NCBI RefSeq assembly: GCF_040144835.1 | Contig: NZ_CP151632.1 | Coordinates: forward strand, 2,046,001-2,110,000 | DNA: 64,000 nt | DNA from: Microbacterium sp. LWS13-1.2 | GTDB taxonomy: Bacteria > Actinomycetota > Actinomycetes > Actinomycetales > Microbacteriaceae | Reading direction: 5' to 3' | Shown here: positions 8,776-18,098 of the stretch, piece after piece | Layout of the letters: each line of letters opens with the position of its first letter | Numbering within the stretch: position 1 is the first letter of the stretch | The notes under the pieces: generated by a model | Database searches by the model: none | Told to the model about the DNA's origin: nothing | The model's input: the letters and a program-made list of their open reading frames with translations, nothing else | Translations under genes and position numbers: made by a program

Positions 8776-9369
8776 TCAGCCGCGCCGGCGGAGGTACTCC
8801 TGGACCTTCTCGTCGTCGATCTTGGTCAGCGGGGATACGGCCATGAGCATTTGTAGGCCGCGCTCGACATCCGGCTCGGGCTCGCTGACCCAGACCTCGA
8901 TGGCGGCCATCCCCCCGCCGGAGATGTAGGCCGAGACGAACTCGATCGCGAGATCGTCAGCGGGCATCCCCTCAGGCATGAGCTCAGGGAAGGCACGCAG
9001 GTCCTCCTCGTTGATCATCCGGAAGGACGGGGCGAGGGTCTGCCGCAGCGCCCCCATGAGCTCGTTGCGCAGCGGCCCGCCGTACACGGCTGCCCACTTC
9101 GCGATGTGGGTCAGCGCGAGACGAGGGCGCATCGCCCGCGCGATTTGCGGGGGGTACTGTTCCCCGGTCTCGTCGTACATCGTCAGGAGCTCGTCGCTGA
9201 GCGCCTCGGCGAGCAGTTGCATGGGGCTGGAGGCATACCGGTAATACTCATCGCGCGTGATTCCGGCCGTCGCCGAGATCCGGGCCACGGTGAGCTCCGA
9301 ACCGGGGTCGTGCGACGCGAGCTCGAGCACCGCCGCGCGGAGCTTCTCCACCACCTCATGGTTGTCCAT
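8776..9369 (-). CDS. TetR-family transcriptional regulator
   Basis: A 197-residue TetR-like protein: N-terminal helix-turn-helix around residues 25-50 (LTVARISATAGITRDEYYRY) and a ligand domain containing AEALSDELLTMYDE. It is a close paralogue of the protein at 33336-33932; both begin MDNHEVVE and share YYRYASSPMQLLAEALSDEL. It ends an operon with the hydratase and two transporters and probably controls transport or degradation genes. The inverted repeat at 8621 is a candidate operator. Confidence 0.8.
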   Translation of the reverse strand: MDNHEVVEKLRAAVLELASHDPGSELTVARISATAGITRDEYYRYASSPMQLLAEALSDELLTMYDETGEQYPPQIARAMRPRLALTHIAKWAAVYGGPLRNELMGALRQTLAPSFRMINEEDLRAFPELMPEGMPADDLAIEFVSAYISGGGMAAIEVWVSEPEPDVERGLQMLMAVSPLTKIDDEKVQEYLRRRG

Positions 9370-9378
9370 GACCGAAGT

Positions 9379-10173
9379 TTAGAGCTTACCCGGCGCGGCG
9401 GCAGCGGGCGTGCCGCGCCACGGGAAGAGCGGCGCCCGCCGCTCGAGGAACGCCCGCCGTCCCTCTTCGAGCTCACCGCTGAGGAGGGATGCGGCGGCCC
9501 AGCGGTCGTGCGCGGCGCGCTGCGCCTCGGGATCGTCATGGAGCATGACCATCTCCTTGGCGGCGCGGACGGACAGCTGCGAGCGGCTGAGGAGCGTGCG
9601 AACCACGCCGGCGGCGATCTCGTCGATCGCGGAGTCCTCCGCGAGTGTCGTCACCATCCCCCACCGATACGCCCGCTCGGCGGGGACGAGCTCGGCGGTG
9701 AGAAGCAGCTGTCGCGCTACGCCCGGACCCACGAGGCCCACGAGTCTGCGCACTCCCGACACGGGATAGACGACGCCCAGACGCGCGGGCGTAACGCCGA
9801 AGACGGCGCTGCGCGTCGCCACGCGCAGATCGCACGCGCCGGCGAGTTCCCATCCCCCGCCGATGCAGTGGCCCTCGATGATCGCGACCGTCGGCTTGGG
9901 GAAGCAAGCCAGCCTTCTCGTCGCCCGCGAGATGAGGTCCTCCCGGGAGTCGTCGAAGAGGATGGCCGGCACGTCGTCGATGTCGGCGCCCGCCGAGAAC
10001 GTCCCCCCGGTGCCGCGCAACACGACCGCGAGTACCTCGTCCTCCTGCTCCCAGTCCTCGAGGATCGCGGGAAGCCGACGCCACATGGTCGCCGTGAGTG
10101 CGTTGTTGCGCGCGACGTGATGGATCTCGATGAGTCCGACGCCGGCCGACACGGTGGTCCCCAGCTGGCTCAT
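9379..10173 (-). CDS. enoyl-CoA hydratase/isomerase family protein
   Basis: A 264-residue crotonase-family enzyme with GTGGTFSAGADIDDVP, IEGHCIGGGWELAGACDLRV and a complete C-terminus (EEGRRAFLERRAPLFPW), unlike the shortened paralogue at 6155. ATG 10173 has GGAGGGAG upstream and overlaps the MFS stop (ATGA). The expected role is hydration of an unsaturated acyl-CoA. With the first glutamate position less typical (LGVVYPVSGVRRL), isomerase or lyase activity cannot be excluded. Confidence 0.82.
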   Translation of the reverse strand: MSQLGTTVSAGVGLIEIHHVARNNALTATMWRRLPAILEDWEQEDEVLAVVLRGTGGTFSAGADIDDVPAILFDDSREDLISRATRRLACFPKPTVAIIEGHCIGGGWELAGACDLRVATRSAVFGVTPARLGVVYPVSGVRRLVGLVGPGVARQLLLTAELVPAERAYRWGMVTTLAEDSAIDEIAAGVVRTLLSRSQLSVRAAKEMVMLHDDPEAQRAAHDRWAAASLLSGELEEGRRAFLERRAPLFPWRGTPAAAAPGKL

Positions 10174-11588
10174 GGCGCTCCCTCCGGATAGGGCGGCGCA
10201 GACCCGCCCGTCGTGCTGCGCGGAATTGCCAGAGACAGGATGCATCCCGTCCCGCACGCGACTGCGGCGACGGCGAACAGGAGGTCGAACGGGGAGACGG
10301 CCGACCACGCGGGCGGAAGGGCAAGGGCCATCGCGCCGGCCGCGGTCGCGGAGCTCACCGCCGTCCCCACCGAACGCACGAGGGCGTTGACGCTCGTGGC
10401 CGAAGCGGTCTGCTCGCGTGGCACGTTGCGGAAGAGCAACCACGGGGCGGCCGCCAAGACGAACGCGGTGCCGACCGCGATGACCGTGGAGAAGAGCACG
10501 GCGTGCCAGAGCTGGGCGTTCCAGATGATCCGCAGAGCGAACGCGGCCGCCATGACGCCGCCGCCGAGCGCCAGCACCCACCGACCACCCGCCCATCCGA
10601 TGAGCCAGGCGGAGACGGGCGCCATGGCGAAGAAAGCGACGGCGGATGGAACGAGGAACAGACCTGCGCCGGCCTCGTCCAGGCCGAACCCGCCGCTCTC
10701 CGTGCCCGGCGCCTGCACCTGCATCGCGCTGCCGAGGACGTTGGTGAAGATGCCGAAGCTGAAAGTCGCGGTTGCGATATTAGTGAGGGCCACCGGACGG
10801 TGAAGAGCGAGACGGAGGTCGACGAGCGGGTCGACGGCACGGACCTCCCACAGCACCCAGGCGACGAACGCGACGGCGAACACGAGGAAGCACGTGAGAG
10901 CGCCCCCCGGCACGCCCGAGGGGACGGAGCCGGTCAGGCCCAGCAGGAGGGCGAGGATCGCGGCGCTGAGCAGTCCAGCTCCGAGGACGTCGAATCCGCC
11001 CTCCCTGCCCGCTGGCACCCGGCGGACGACGAGCCCCACGGCGACGAGCACCACGAGCGCGAGCACCGTCGTCAGCGCGAAGATCACCCGCCACGAGACG
11101 CTCGTGGCGAGGATCCCGCCGAGAGGGAAGCCGACGCCGCTGCCGACGCCGAAGCTGGCGCTCATCAGAGCGACGCCCATCGGGATGCGCTCCGGGGGGA
11201 GCTCGTCGCGCAGCGTGGAGATTCCGATGGGGACGACCGCCATCCCGACCCCGATGAGCGCTCGGCCAGCGACGATCATCCCGAGGCTCGGCGCCAGGGC
11301 TCCGACCGTGGACCCGGCGGCGATCGCGGCGATGCACACGAGCAGCAGGGGCCGCTTGCCGTAGATGTCGGCGAGGCGGCCGAGCAGAGGAGTGGCCACC
11401 GCGGCCGTCAGGAGGGTCGCGGTCACGAGCCACGAGGTCTCGGCCGGGGTGGCGTCAAAGGGCTCCTCGAATGCGGGCAGAACGGGCATGATCATCGTCT
11501 GCTGCAACGAGGTCATGACGCCGGCGAGCGCCAGAACTCCCGTCACGAGGCGAGGGTCGCGCGGTCGGGATGGGGAAGGGGAGTCCAT
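10170..11588 (-). CDS. MFS transporter, DHA2 (14-TM drug:H+ antiporter) type
   Basis: A 472-residue membrane protein with about 14 hydrophobic helices. It carries the DHA2 motif A segment LLGRLADIYGKRPLLL and motif C-like GFPLGGILAT. Such carriers export hydrophobic compounds. Between a hydratase (4-bp overlap) and a second MFS gene, it may export the toxic substrate or an intermediate. The C-terminal tail is short and proline-rich. Confidence 0.85.
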   Translation of the reverse strand: MDSPSPSRPRDPRLVTGVLALAGVMTSLQQTMIMPVLPAFEEPFDATPAETSWLVTATLLTAAVATPLLGRLADIYGKRPLLLVCIAAIAAGSTVGALAPSLGMIVAGRALIGVGMAVVPIGISTLRDELPPERIPMGVALMSASFGVGSGVGFPLGGILATSVSWRVIFALTTVLALVVLVAVGLVVRRVPAGREGGFDVLGAGLLSAAILALLLGLTGSVPSGVPGGALTCFLVFAVAFVAWVLWEVRAVDPLVDLRLALHRPVALTNIATATFSFGIFTNVLGSAMQVQAPGTESGGFGLDEAGAGLFLVPSAVAFFAMAPVSAWLIGWAGGRWVLALGGGVMAAAFALRIIWNAQLWHAVLFSTVIAVGTAFVLAAAPWLLFRNVPREQTASATSVNALVRSVGTAVSSATAAGAMALALPPAWSAVSPFDLLFAVAAVACGTGCILSLAIPRSTTGGSAPPYPEGAP

Positions 11589-11613
11589 ACGGTGTACGCC
11601 GACGCGGGTCGGC

Positions 11614-13008
11614 TCAGTTCAGCGGGCTCTTCTGCGCCTGCTCGGCGCCGCCGGCGGTGACGACCTCACCGCTCGCCTCGACCTGGTCCTCCTCCTCCGC
11701 TCTTTCGCTGAGCAGCTCGGCGGCGGCGAACTCGTCCTTGGCGGCGACGCTGTCGAAGCCCTTCACCGCCGGATACGGGTACCGGCCGAGCAGCGCGATC
11801 GTGATCGCGCACACGATGAGCACCACCCCGAGCCCCGGCAGCACCGAATCGTAGCTTCCGGTGGTGTCGTAGGCGATGCCGAGCAGGAGCGGCCCGAACG
11901 CGGTGCCGATGAGGAATACCGACTGCACGATGCCGAAGATCTGCCCGAAGTGACGGGTGCCGAGGTAGCGGGTGATGAAGAATGCGACCAGATCGCCCTC
12001 GATGCCATACGCCAGACCGATGAGACCGACCGCGATCCCCGCCGACCAGAAGGGCGGGTGCAGGAAGAACATGCCCAGGACGGGAGCGGCGATGACGATC
12101 GGGCCGATGACGGTGCCGTGGATGCGGTCGATCAGGAATCCGCCGACGACCCGGCCGGCGAGTCCCGAGAGGCTGAAGATCGTGATGAGGAGCACCGCCT
12201 GCGCCGGATCCATTCCCCGGTCGGTCATCATCGGCACGAGGTGCACCTGCAGGCCGACGACCGCGACACCCACCGCCCCGAGGGCAAGCGTCAGCATCCA
12301 GAAGTAGCGGCCCCTCAGCGCCTCGCGGAAGGTGAGGCCAGGCTGCTCGAGGCTCACTTCCTTGCCGTCGTCCAGCGTCTCGGTGACGAGGCGACCGCGC
12401 ACGTGACGTTCGGCGCGCGCGCGCACGAAGGCGAAGATCATCGACAGCGACACCACCAGAGCGATGAGCGCCAGCAGCGCGTACGCCGCGCGCCATCCGT
12501 AGTTGCCGATGAAGGCGCCTGCGAGGACGGGAGTGATCGATCCGCCCAGCGCCGCGATGCCCGCCGAGATGCCAATGGCGAGAGCGCGCTTGTTGTCGAA
12601 CCAACTGATGAGCGCCTTCGTGAACGGGATGAAAGTTCCGGCGCCGAAGAAGCCCAGCAGGAAGAAGGGCACGAGGAAGGCGATGGGGTTGGCCGGCATC
12701 AACGCGATGAGGGCGGTCGACATGCAGAACAGAGTGAAGCAGGGAACCAGGATGTAGCGCACCGCGTAGCGGTCCAGCAGCCGGCCGACGATGACAAGGC
12801 CGATGGCCATGCCGACAGCGGCGACGGAGTACGCACCGGTCACCGTCGTGCGGCCGAAGCCGGTGTCTTGCGTGATCGGGATGACGAAGACGCCGAGGGT
12901 GACCAGAACGAGCGGGCCGGGACCGAACATCTGCGCGATTCCCGATCCGAAGAGGACCACCCAGGGGTTGCGCTGCTTGCGTGCCCCCTGCTGAACGGTC
13001 GTTGACAT
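11614..13008 (-). CDS. MFS transporter, oxalate/formate antiporter-like (OFA/MCT) type
   Basis: A 464-residue, 12-helix carrier of the OFA/monocarboxylate group. N-terminal ITQDTGFGRTTVTGAYSVAA and the central SWFDNKRALAIGISAG are characteristic. A 65-residue paralogue-specific loop (RLVTETLDDGKEVSLEQPGL) and an acidic C-terminal tail follow. It probably takes up a carboxylate substrate or intermediate. The protein at 15085 is a paralogue. ATG 13008 is chosen for the AGGAGTCGCTCCT leader; a much longer frame runs upstream but covers the GTATAC sites. Confidence 0.85.
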   Translation of the reverse strand: MSTTVQQGARKQRNPWVVLFGSGIAQMFGPGPLVLVTLGVFVIPITQDTGFGRTTVTGAYSVAAVGMAIGLVIVGRLLDRYAVRYILVPCFTLFCMSTALIALMPANPIAFLVPFFLLGFFGAGTFIPFTKALISWFDNKRALAIGISAGIAALGGSITPVLAGAFIGNYGWRAAYALLALIALVVSLSMIFAFVRARAERHVRGRLVTETLDDGKEVSLEQPGLTFREALRGRYFWMLTLALGAVGVAVVGLQVHLVPMMTDRGMDPAQAVLLITIFSLSGLAGRVVGGFLIDRIHGTVIGPIVIAAPVLGMFFLHPPFWSAGIAVGLIGLAYGIEGDLVAFFITRYLGTRHFGQIFGIVQSVFLIGTAFGPLLLGIAYDTTGSYDSVLPGLGVVLIVCAITIALLGRYPYPAVKGFDSVAAKDEFAAAELLSERAEEEDQVEASGEVVTAGGAEQAQKSPLN

Positions 13009-13176
13009 AGGAGCGACTCCTCGTTGAGCGATGCCGGACGGGTGTCGCAGCGCCGGGGGAACCGGGGCGTCGATCTCCGGCACTGCCGATCGGCGCATCG
13101 CTGCGTATGGCCGACGACCACCGGCTGGGAACTCCCGTCCGCCATTCCGACCAACGCTGTCGTCGTTTGCGCCTGT

Positions 13177-13256
13177 GTATACAAGCAACTGATGACAAGA
13201 CTCCCACCCCCGGCAATTTGCCGCAAGTACCTCTTGCCAGATTGCTCCCTGTATAC
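13177..13256. promoter_or_regulatory. pair of GTATAC operators upstream of the OFA-MFS operon
   Basis: GTATAC at 13177-13182 (CTGTGTATACAAGCAAC) and at 13251-13256 (CCCTGTATACCCG), 74 bp apart, between the MFS start and the end of the MBL gene. The first closely matches the site at 5194. Confidence 0.6.
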
Positions 13257-13272
13257 CCGTAAAGGAGACTTC

Positions 13273-14205
13273 TTACTCGATCCCGCCGCGCACGTGATCG
13301 ATGTGCATCGCCGTCTGCTGGAGCGCGGAGAACAGGAAGAAGCCGCGGAGGTTCGCGAAGCCGGCCGTCCAGGTCAAGTGCACGGCAACGTCCCACGTGC
13401 TCGACGCCCCGTTCTCGAGAGCGCGTCGCACCTCTTGCGTGCGCCGGCGATGATGACGACGCGTCTCGTCCACGCGCTGCGAGAGTCCGCTGAAGCAATA
13501 CCCGTGGCCGGGCAGCACCTCGCGGTCGCCGAGGGCATCGAGCGCGTCGAGCGACCGGTGGTAGTCGCGCAGAGCCCCATGATCGGCGTCGCCCCCGAGC
13601 CCGATTCCCGGGAACGTCGTGGGCAGGATGAGATCGCCGACCACGACGCGTCCCTCATCCGGCAGGTCGAGGCAGATGTGCCCCGGCGTATGACCCGGAG
13701 TGGCCATCACACGCAGCGTCCGGCCGGGGATGTCGAGAAGGTCGCCGTCCCGCAAGAGCACGTCGACGACGGGGCGCTCGGGGCGCGGAGCCCGAGCCGC
13801 GATGTAGGTGAAGTCGTCCAGCACGCCGTCCGGCGCACCCCATGACCGGATCGTGTCGACCAGGTCGTCCGACTCGCGGGTTGCGGCGGCATCCATCGCC
13901 TTCACCTCGCGCTCCGCCAACTGCACCACGGCTCCGGACTCGCGGGCGAGCGCGGCGACGCCGCCGAGATGATCAGGGTGCATGTGCGTCGCCGTCACGG
14001 AGGCGATCCGCTCGATGGGGATTCCCCACGACGCGAGCGCATACCGCCACTGCTCCGACGACGTGGCCGACACGCCGGGATCGACGACGTGCACCGATCC
14101 GTCGTCCCCCGCGATGAGGTAGCAGGGGGTTGCGACGGGGGAGCGGGTTCCCGTGGCGAGCGGGAGACACCACAGCCCTTCGGCGAGGGGCGTCGGCTCC
14201 CCCAC
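13273..14205 (-). CDS. MBL-fold metallo-hydrolase
   Basis: A 310-residue metallo-beta-lactamase-fold protein. Metal ligands are visible in ATHMHPDHLGG (HxHxDH), in ATPGHTPGHICLDLP, in the VVVGDLILPT aspartate and in the LPGHGYCFSG histidine. The reaction is probably thioester or ester hydrolysis; the glyoxalase II/acyl-CoA thioesterase-like layout makes CoA release possible, but this is inference. GTG 14205 is preferred because GAAGAGG sits 5 bases upstream; GTG codons at 14265 and 14286 are alternatives, but those lie at or beyond the GTATAC site at 14275. Confidence 0.75.
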   Translation of the reverse strand: MGEPTPLAEGLWCLPLATGTRSPVATPCYLIAGDDGSVHVVDPGVSATSSEQWRYALASWGIPIERIASVTATHMHPDHLGGVAALARESGAVVQLAEREVKAMDAAATRESDDLVDTIRSWGAPDGVLDDFTYIAARAPRPERPVVDVLLRDGDLLDIPGRTLRVMATPGHTPGHICLDLPDEGRVVVGDLILPTTFPGIGLGGDADHGALRDYHRSLDALDALGDREVLPGHGYCFSGLSQRVDETRRHHRRRTQEVRRALENGASSTWDVAVHLTWTAGFANLRGFFLFSALQQTAMHIDHVRGGIE

Positions 14206-14274
14206 CGACCCCTCTTCGGCGGCTCGTCGCTGCGCGGGAACGGAGGCGACGAGGGAGCTGCTCACACCTCGAAT

Positions 14275-14280
14275 GTATAC
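14275..14280. promoter_or_regulatory. GTATAC operator upstream of the MBL gene
   Basis: GAATGTATACCGGC at the 5' end of the MBL-fold gene. It would overlap the first codons of the longest reading frame, which supports a downstream start. Confidence 0.55.
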
Positions 14281-14348
14281 CGGCACGGAGGACGGGCCGC
14301 CGAAGCGGCATGTATGCCCGCCCGTGCATGTATCTCAGAAACTGCACC

Positions 14349-14987
14349 TCAGAGCGGCAGCGAGTCGAGCACGTTCGAGAGGCTGTTGCGCAGGTGCACG
14401 GCGGTCGCCTGCGCGGCGAACGTTTCGTCGCCGTCGAGGATGGCCTGGACGATCTGCATGTGCTCCGATGTCGCGCGCTCGAGCCGGCCGGTGTTGGAGT
14501 GCGCGTGGAACCGCACCCGGGCGACTTGGCCACGGATGTCCTCCAGCGCCGTCTGGAGGTAGCGGCTGTCGGCTGCCTCATCGATGGCCGCATCCAGTTC
14601 GTTCGCGAGGAAGTACGGCCGCCGCGGATCCACCGGTTGCCCGGGCTCCGGTCCCCGGCGGAACTCCTCCAGGAGGGCGGCGAAGCGCGCGGCATCGCGT
14701 CGACGCGCCGCCAGACGCGCCGCCTGGGTCTCGAGCGCCTCGCGCAGTTCGAACAGCTCGACCACACGTTTGCGCGAGAGCGGAGCGACGATCGCCGTCC
14801 GGCCGGACGCCGACACGAGCCCTTCGGCGGCGAGCCGCGTGAGTGCCTCGCGGATCGGGGTGCGAGACACCCCGACCCGCTCGGCCGTCTCGATCTCGCC
14901 GAGGAGCGTGCCCGGCTTCAGTACCCAGTCGATGATCTCCTGACGGAGTTGCTCGTAAGCCACGTCACTCGCTCTCACGAGGGACAT
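14349..14987 (-). CDS. GntR-family regulator with FCD domain
   Basis: A 212-residue FadR-type regulator: winged helix with VGVSRTPIREALTRLAAEGL (about residues 35-55) and an FCD domain ending TAVHLRNSLSNVLDSLPL. It is a near duplicate of the protein at 34066-34704, of identical length, with the first 36 residues the same. The start is ATG 14987; the leader GATCTAGG is weak in both paralogues, so a GTG nine bases inside is possible. A candidate regulator of the GTATAC regulon. Confidence 0.85.
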   Translation of the reverse strand: MSLVRASDVAYEQLRQEIIDWVLKPGTLLGEIETAERVGVSRTPIREALTRLAAEGLVSASGRTAIVAPLSRKRVVELFELREALETQAARLAARRRDAARFAALLEEFRRGPEPGQPVDPRRPYFLANELDAAIDEAADSRYLQTALEDIRGQVARVRFHAHSNTGRLERATSEHMQIVQAILDGDETFAAQATAVHLRNSLSNVLDSLPL

Positions 14988-15084
14988 CCTAGATCGGGCG
15001 AGGTTCCCGCTGGGGCCGTGGGGTGCGACGCGCATCATGGGACCGCTGATGGCTCTGCGTCTATATCCTCGTCGGCCGGCCGAC

Positions 15085-16521
15085 TCAGGGCGTCCCGTGA
15101 ACGCCTGCTCCGCCCGCCTCGCCTGCGGCCACGGCCCCACCGTGCCGCTCGGCCCGCGCGCGCTCGCGCTGGATGTCCTCCTGCACCGCCTCTTCGCTCA
15201 GCACCTCGGCCGCGGCGAGCTCGTCCAGCACCGCGAGCTTGTCAAAGCCCGTGATCGCCGGGTAGGTGTACCGGCCCAACAGCAGGATGAGGATCGCCGC
15301 GATGACGAGTGTCGCGATGAGCACCGGAATGAACCCGCCGTACGAGCCGGTGAGGTCGTAGGCGATCCCGAGCATGAGCGGGCCGAAAGCGGCCATCAGC
15401 GTGTTGAATATCCCGAAGACGCTGAGGAATCTGCCGAGGGAGCGCATACCGAGGTAGCGCGAGGTGAAGAAGTAGGATAGATCGCCTTCGACGCCCACCG
15501 CGAACCCGAAGAGGAACACGGCAACGGCCGCAAGCCAGTACGGCTCATCCAGGATGAGGATGCCGAACGCGGAGATCAGCAGCACTCCAGCGCCGACGAA
15601 GGTCCCGTGGATGCGATCGAGCAGCACTCCGCCGAGGATCCGACCGATGATCCCTCCAAACCCGAGCACGGAGAGGAGGCTGGCCGCCTCGAGTCCGCCC
15701 ATTCCGCGGTCCATCATCATGGGGACCAGGTGGATCTGGATACCGACGATGGCCAGGGCACTGACGTTCAAGCCGAACAGGATAAGCCAGAAATGCCGGC
15801 CGCGCAGCGCCTGGCGGAGGGTAAGACCGGGCAGTTCGAGGTTGACCTGCTCGCCGTCCTCCACCACCTCGGTGAGGATCCGCCCGCGCTTGTGCCGCTC
15901 TCCCCGTACGCGCACGAGCACGAGGAGCGCGAACATCGAGACCAGAAGACCGCAGAGGGCCAGCAGCAGGTACCCCAACCGCCATCCGACCGAGCTGATG
16001 AAGCTGCTCGCGACCAGCGGCCAGACCGTGGCGCCGATGCCGCCGATCGCGGCGGTCAGCCCCACCGCCAGTCCGCGCTTGTTGTCGAACCAGCTGAAGG
16101 TCGCCCGTGCCAACGGGATGGTGGTGCCCGCGCCGAAGAACCCGAGCCACACCCATGCACCGAGCCACAGCGGGATACTCGGCGGCGCGAACCCGAGCAT
16201 CGCGACACCGGCGAGGAAGAGCACGAACGACGGGATGACGAGCCATCGCACGGCGACTCTGTCGGCGATCCGTGCGACCACGATGAAGCCGATCATCATC
16301 GCGATGGCGGCGAAGGTGAAGCCGCCCGTCACAGTCGTACGTCCCCACCCGGTATCCGCCGTGATGGCGACGACGAAGATGCCGAGGGTCGACATCCCGA
16401 GAGCGGCGGGCGCGACACCGATCGTCATCCCCACGCCGACGACAGTCGCCCAGGGGCGGATGCGCCTCGCGCCGGGCGGCGACGCTTCGGCGACCGAAGG
16501 ACTGATCTGCTTGGTGCTCAT
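15085..16521 (-). CDS. MFS transporter, oxalate/formate antiporter-like (OFA/MCT) type
   Basis: A 478-residue paralogue of the carrier at 11614, sharing TADTGWGRTTVTGGF, FSWFDNKRGLAVGLTAAIGG and LGGVLLDRIHGTFVG, with the same inserted loop (ILTEVVEDGEQVNLELPGL). Twelve helices are expected. The C-terminus carries a 45-residue charged tail. AAGGAGGAG just before ATG 16521 fixes the start. Having two such carriers suggests two related carboxylates, or import and efflux. Confidence 0.85.
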   Translation of the reverse strand: MSTKQISPSVAEASPPGARRIRPWATVVGVGMTIGVAPAALGMSTLGIFVVAITADTGWGRTTVTGGFTFAAIAMMIGFIVVARIADRVAVRWLVIPSFVLFLAGVAMLGFAPPSIPLWLGAWVWLGFFGAGTTIPLARATFSWFDNKRGLAVGLTAAIGGIGATVWPLVASSFISSVGWRLGYLLLALCGLLVSMFALLVLVRVRGERHKRGRILTEVVEDGEQVNLELPGLTLRQALRGRHFWLILFGLNVSALAIVGIQIHLVPMMMDRGMGGLEAASLLSVLGFGGIIGRILGGVLLDRIHGTFVGAGVLLISAFGILILDEPYWLAAVAVFLFGFAVGVEGDLSYFFTSRYLGMRSLGRFLSVFGIFNTLMAAFGPLMLGIAYDLTGSYGGFIPVLIATLVIAAILILLLGRYTYPAITGFDKLAVLDELAAAEVLSEEAVQEDIQRERARAERHGGAVAAGEAGGAGVHGTP

Positions 16522-16548
16522 GTGCAACTCCTCCTTGAGTACATGTGC

Positions 16549-16570
16549 CGTCGATCGACGCCGATCGACG
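16549..16570. promoter_or_regulatory. perfect inverted repeat upstream of the OFA-MFS gene
   Basis: CGTCGATCG (16549-16557), ACGC, CGATCGACG (16562-16570). It lies 28 bp upstream of the MFS start and 74 bp past the aldehyde dehydrogenase stop, so it could be an operator or a small hairpin terminator. Confidence 0.4.
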
Positions 16571-16643
16571 ATTCCTGCACGACTGCGTCCGTGGGACGGA
16601 CCAGTCGCCGTCTGAGCGACCCTCCCGGGTGAGCGCCCAGACG

Positions 16644-18083
16644 CTACCGGCCGACGCGGGGCGGTCCCACGATGACCTGCAGTTCTGTGAAGCTGTAGAG
16701 GCCCCACGGCCCGTTCTCCACGCCGACCCCGCTCCACTTGTGCCCCCCGAAGGGCAGATGTGGCAGCATCCCCCGCGCGTGGGCGTTGATGCCCACCTGG
16801 CCGGAGTCCATGCGTTCGGCGATACGGGCGGCGTGATCGAGATCAGCCGACCAGACGGAGGCCGTGAGCCCGTACACGCTGTCGTTCGCGCGGCGGATCG
16901 CATCGTCCTCGTCGCGGTAGCTGAGCACGGGCAGCACAGGGCCGAACTGCTCCTCGGCGACGACGCGGAAGGTGTCGTCGACGCCGTCGAGGACGGTCGG
17001 CGCGTAGAAGTAGCCGTCGCCGCCCAGAGTCTGCCCGCCCGCGACCACACGAGCGCCGCGGCCGGTTGCCTCGTCGACGAGCGCCGCCACATGATCGAGC
17101 TGCGGACGGTTGTTCACCGGGCCCAGGCGCACGCCCTCGTCGAAGCCGTCGCCGACCTTCACCGATCGGGCCAACTCGCCGAGGGCTTCGACGAGGCGGG
17201 GCCGGACGGACTCGTGCGCATAGACCCGCTTGACAGCGACGCAGATCTGGCCATTGTTGCCGAACGCGTTCCAGAACAGCCGCGGCGCGATCTCGTCGAC
17301 GTCCACGTCCGGCAGGACGATGGCGGGGTCGTTCCCGCCCAACTCCAGCGTCACCCGCTTCAGGGCGGGCGCCGCCCCGAGCGCCACCTTCTTGCCGACG
17401 GTGGTGGAGCCGGTGAAGCTCACCTTGCGCGGCACGGGGTGCGACACCATGCCGGCGCCGAGGGCGTCGAGGCCGGTGACGATGTTCAGGACCCCGTCGG
17501 GCAGGATGCCACGCAGAAGCTCCCCGAGAGCCAGGGTCGCGAGTGGGGTGTATGGCGAGGGCTTGACTACGAGAGTGTTGCCCGCGCGCAGCGCGGGGGC
17601 GATCTTCCACATGGCGAGCGTGATGGGGAAGTTCCACGGCGTGATGGCGCTCACGACACCGAGCGGACGGTGGAACACCTCCTCGTACGCTTCCGCGTCG
17701 TCGCGGATCACCTGGCGCGGCACCTCGAGGTCGGCGTAGTAACGCAGCCACCGGGCTGACCCGAGGAACTCACGCGTGGAGTCGGCGACCGGCTTCCCCT
17801 GCTCCATCGTCAGCACTGGGGCGAGCGCAGCCGCGTGGTCCTCAATGACCGCTGCCGCTCGACGCATCCTCTCCCGCCGGAAGTCGTCGTCGGTCCGCCA
17901 CTTCAGGAATGCGGTGTGCGCGCCGGTGAAAACTTCGTCGAGTTGATCGGGGTGGATGTCGGGCGCCTGGGCGAAGACCTGGCCCGTCGACGGGTTCACG
18001 ACGTCGAAGGTGCGCATGGCGCGCAGGTCGGCGCCGTCCGAGGTAGCCGACCACTCGCGGGTCGACGCCTGCTGAAGGGTCAC
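16644..18083 (-). CDS. NAD-dependent aldehyde dehydrogenase
   Basis: A 479-residue ALDH-superfamily enzyme oxidising an aldehyde to the acid. It shows GVVSAITPWNFPITLAMWKI, the base in TLELGGNDPAI and the nucleophile in NNGQICVAVKRVYAH. The C-terminal LPFGGHKWSGVGVENGPWGL matches aldehyde dehydrogenases acting on bulky substrates. The GTG start at 18083 has GAGGAG six bases upstream. It lies 15 bp after the alcohol dehydrogenase, so hydroxylation (P450), alcohol oxidation and aldehyde oxidation are consecutive genes of one operon. A second isozyme is at 21893. Confidence 0.88.
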   Translation of the reverse strand: MTLQQASTREWSATSDGADLRAMRTFDVVNPSTGQVFAQAPDIHPDQLDEVFTGAHTAFLKWRTDDDFRRERMRRAAAVIEDHAAALAPVLTMEQGKPVADSTREFLGSARWLRYYADLEVPRQVIRDDAEAYEEVFHRPLGVVSAITPWNFPITLAMWKIAPALRAGNTLVVKPSPYTPLATLALGELLRGILPDGVLNIVTGLDALGAGMVSHPVPRKVSFTGSTTVGKKVALGAAPALKRVTLELGGNDPAIVLPDVDVDEIAPRLFWNAFGNNGQICVAVKRVYAHESVRPRLVEALGELARSVKVGDGFDEGVRLGPVNNRPQLDHVAALVDEATGRGARVVAGGQTLGGDGYFYAPTVLDGVDDTFRVVAEEQFGPVLPVLSYRDEDDAIRRANDSVYGLTASVWSADLDHAARIAERMDSGQVGINAHARGMLPHLPFGGHKWSGVGVENGPWGLYSFTELQVIVGPPRVGR

Positions 18084-18098
18084 GTGATGCTCCTCAGT

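Noticed and set aside
13009..13188. 60-codon upstream extension of the OFA-type transporter
   Set aside because: The extension would cover a GTATAC operator and has no family similarity; a good ribosome-binding site precedes the ATG at 13008.
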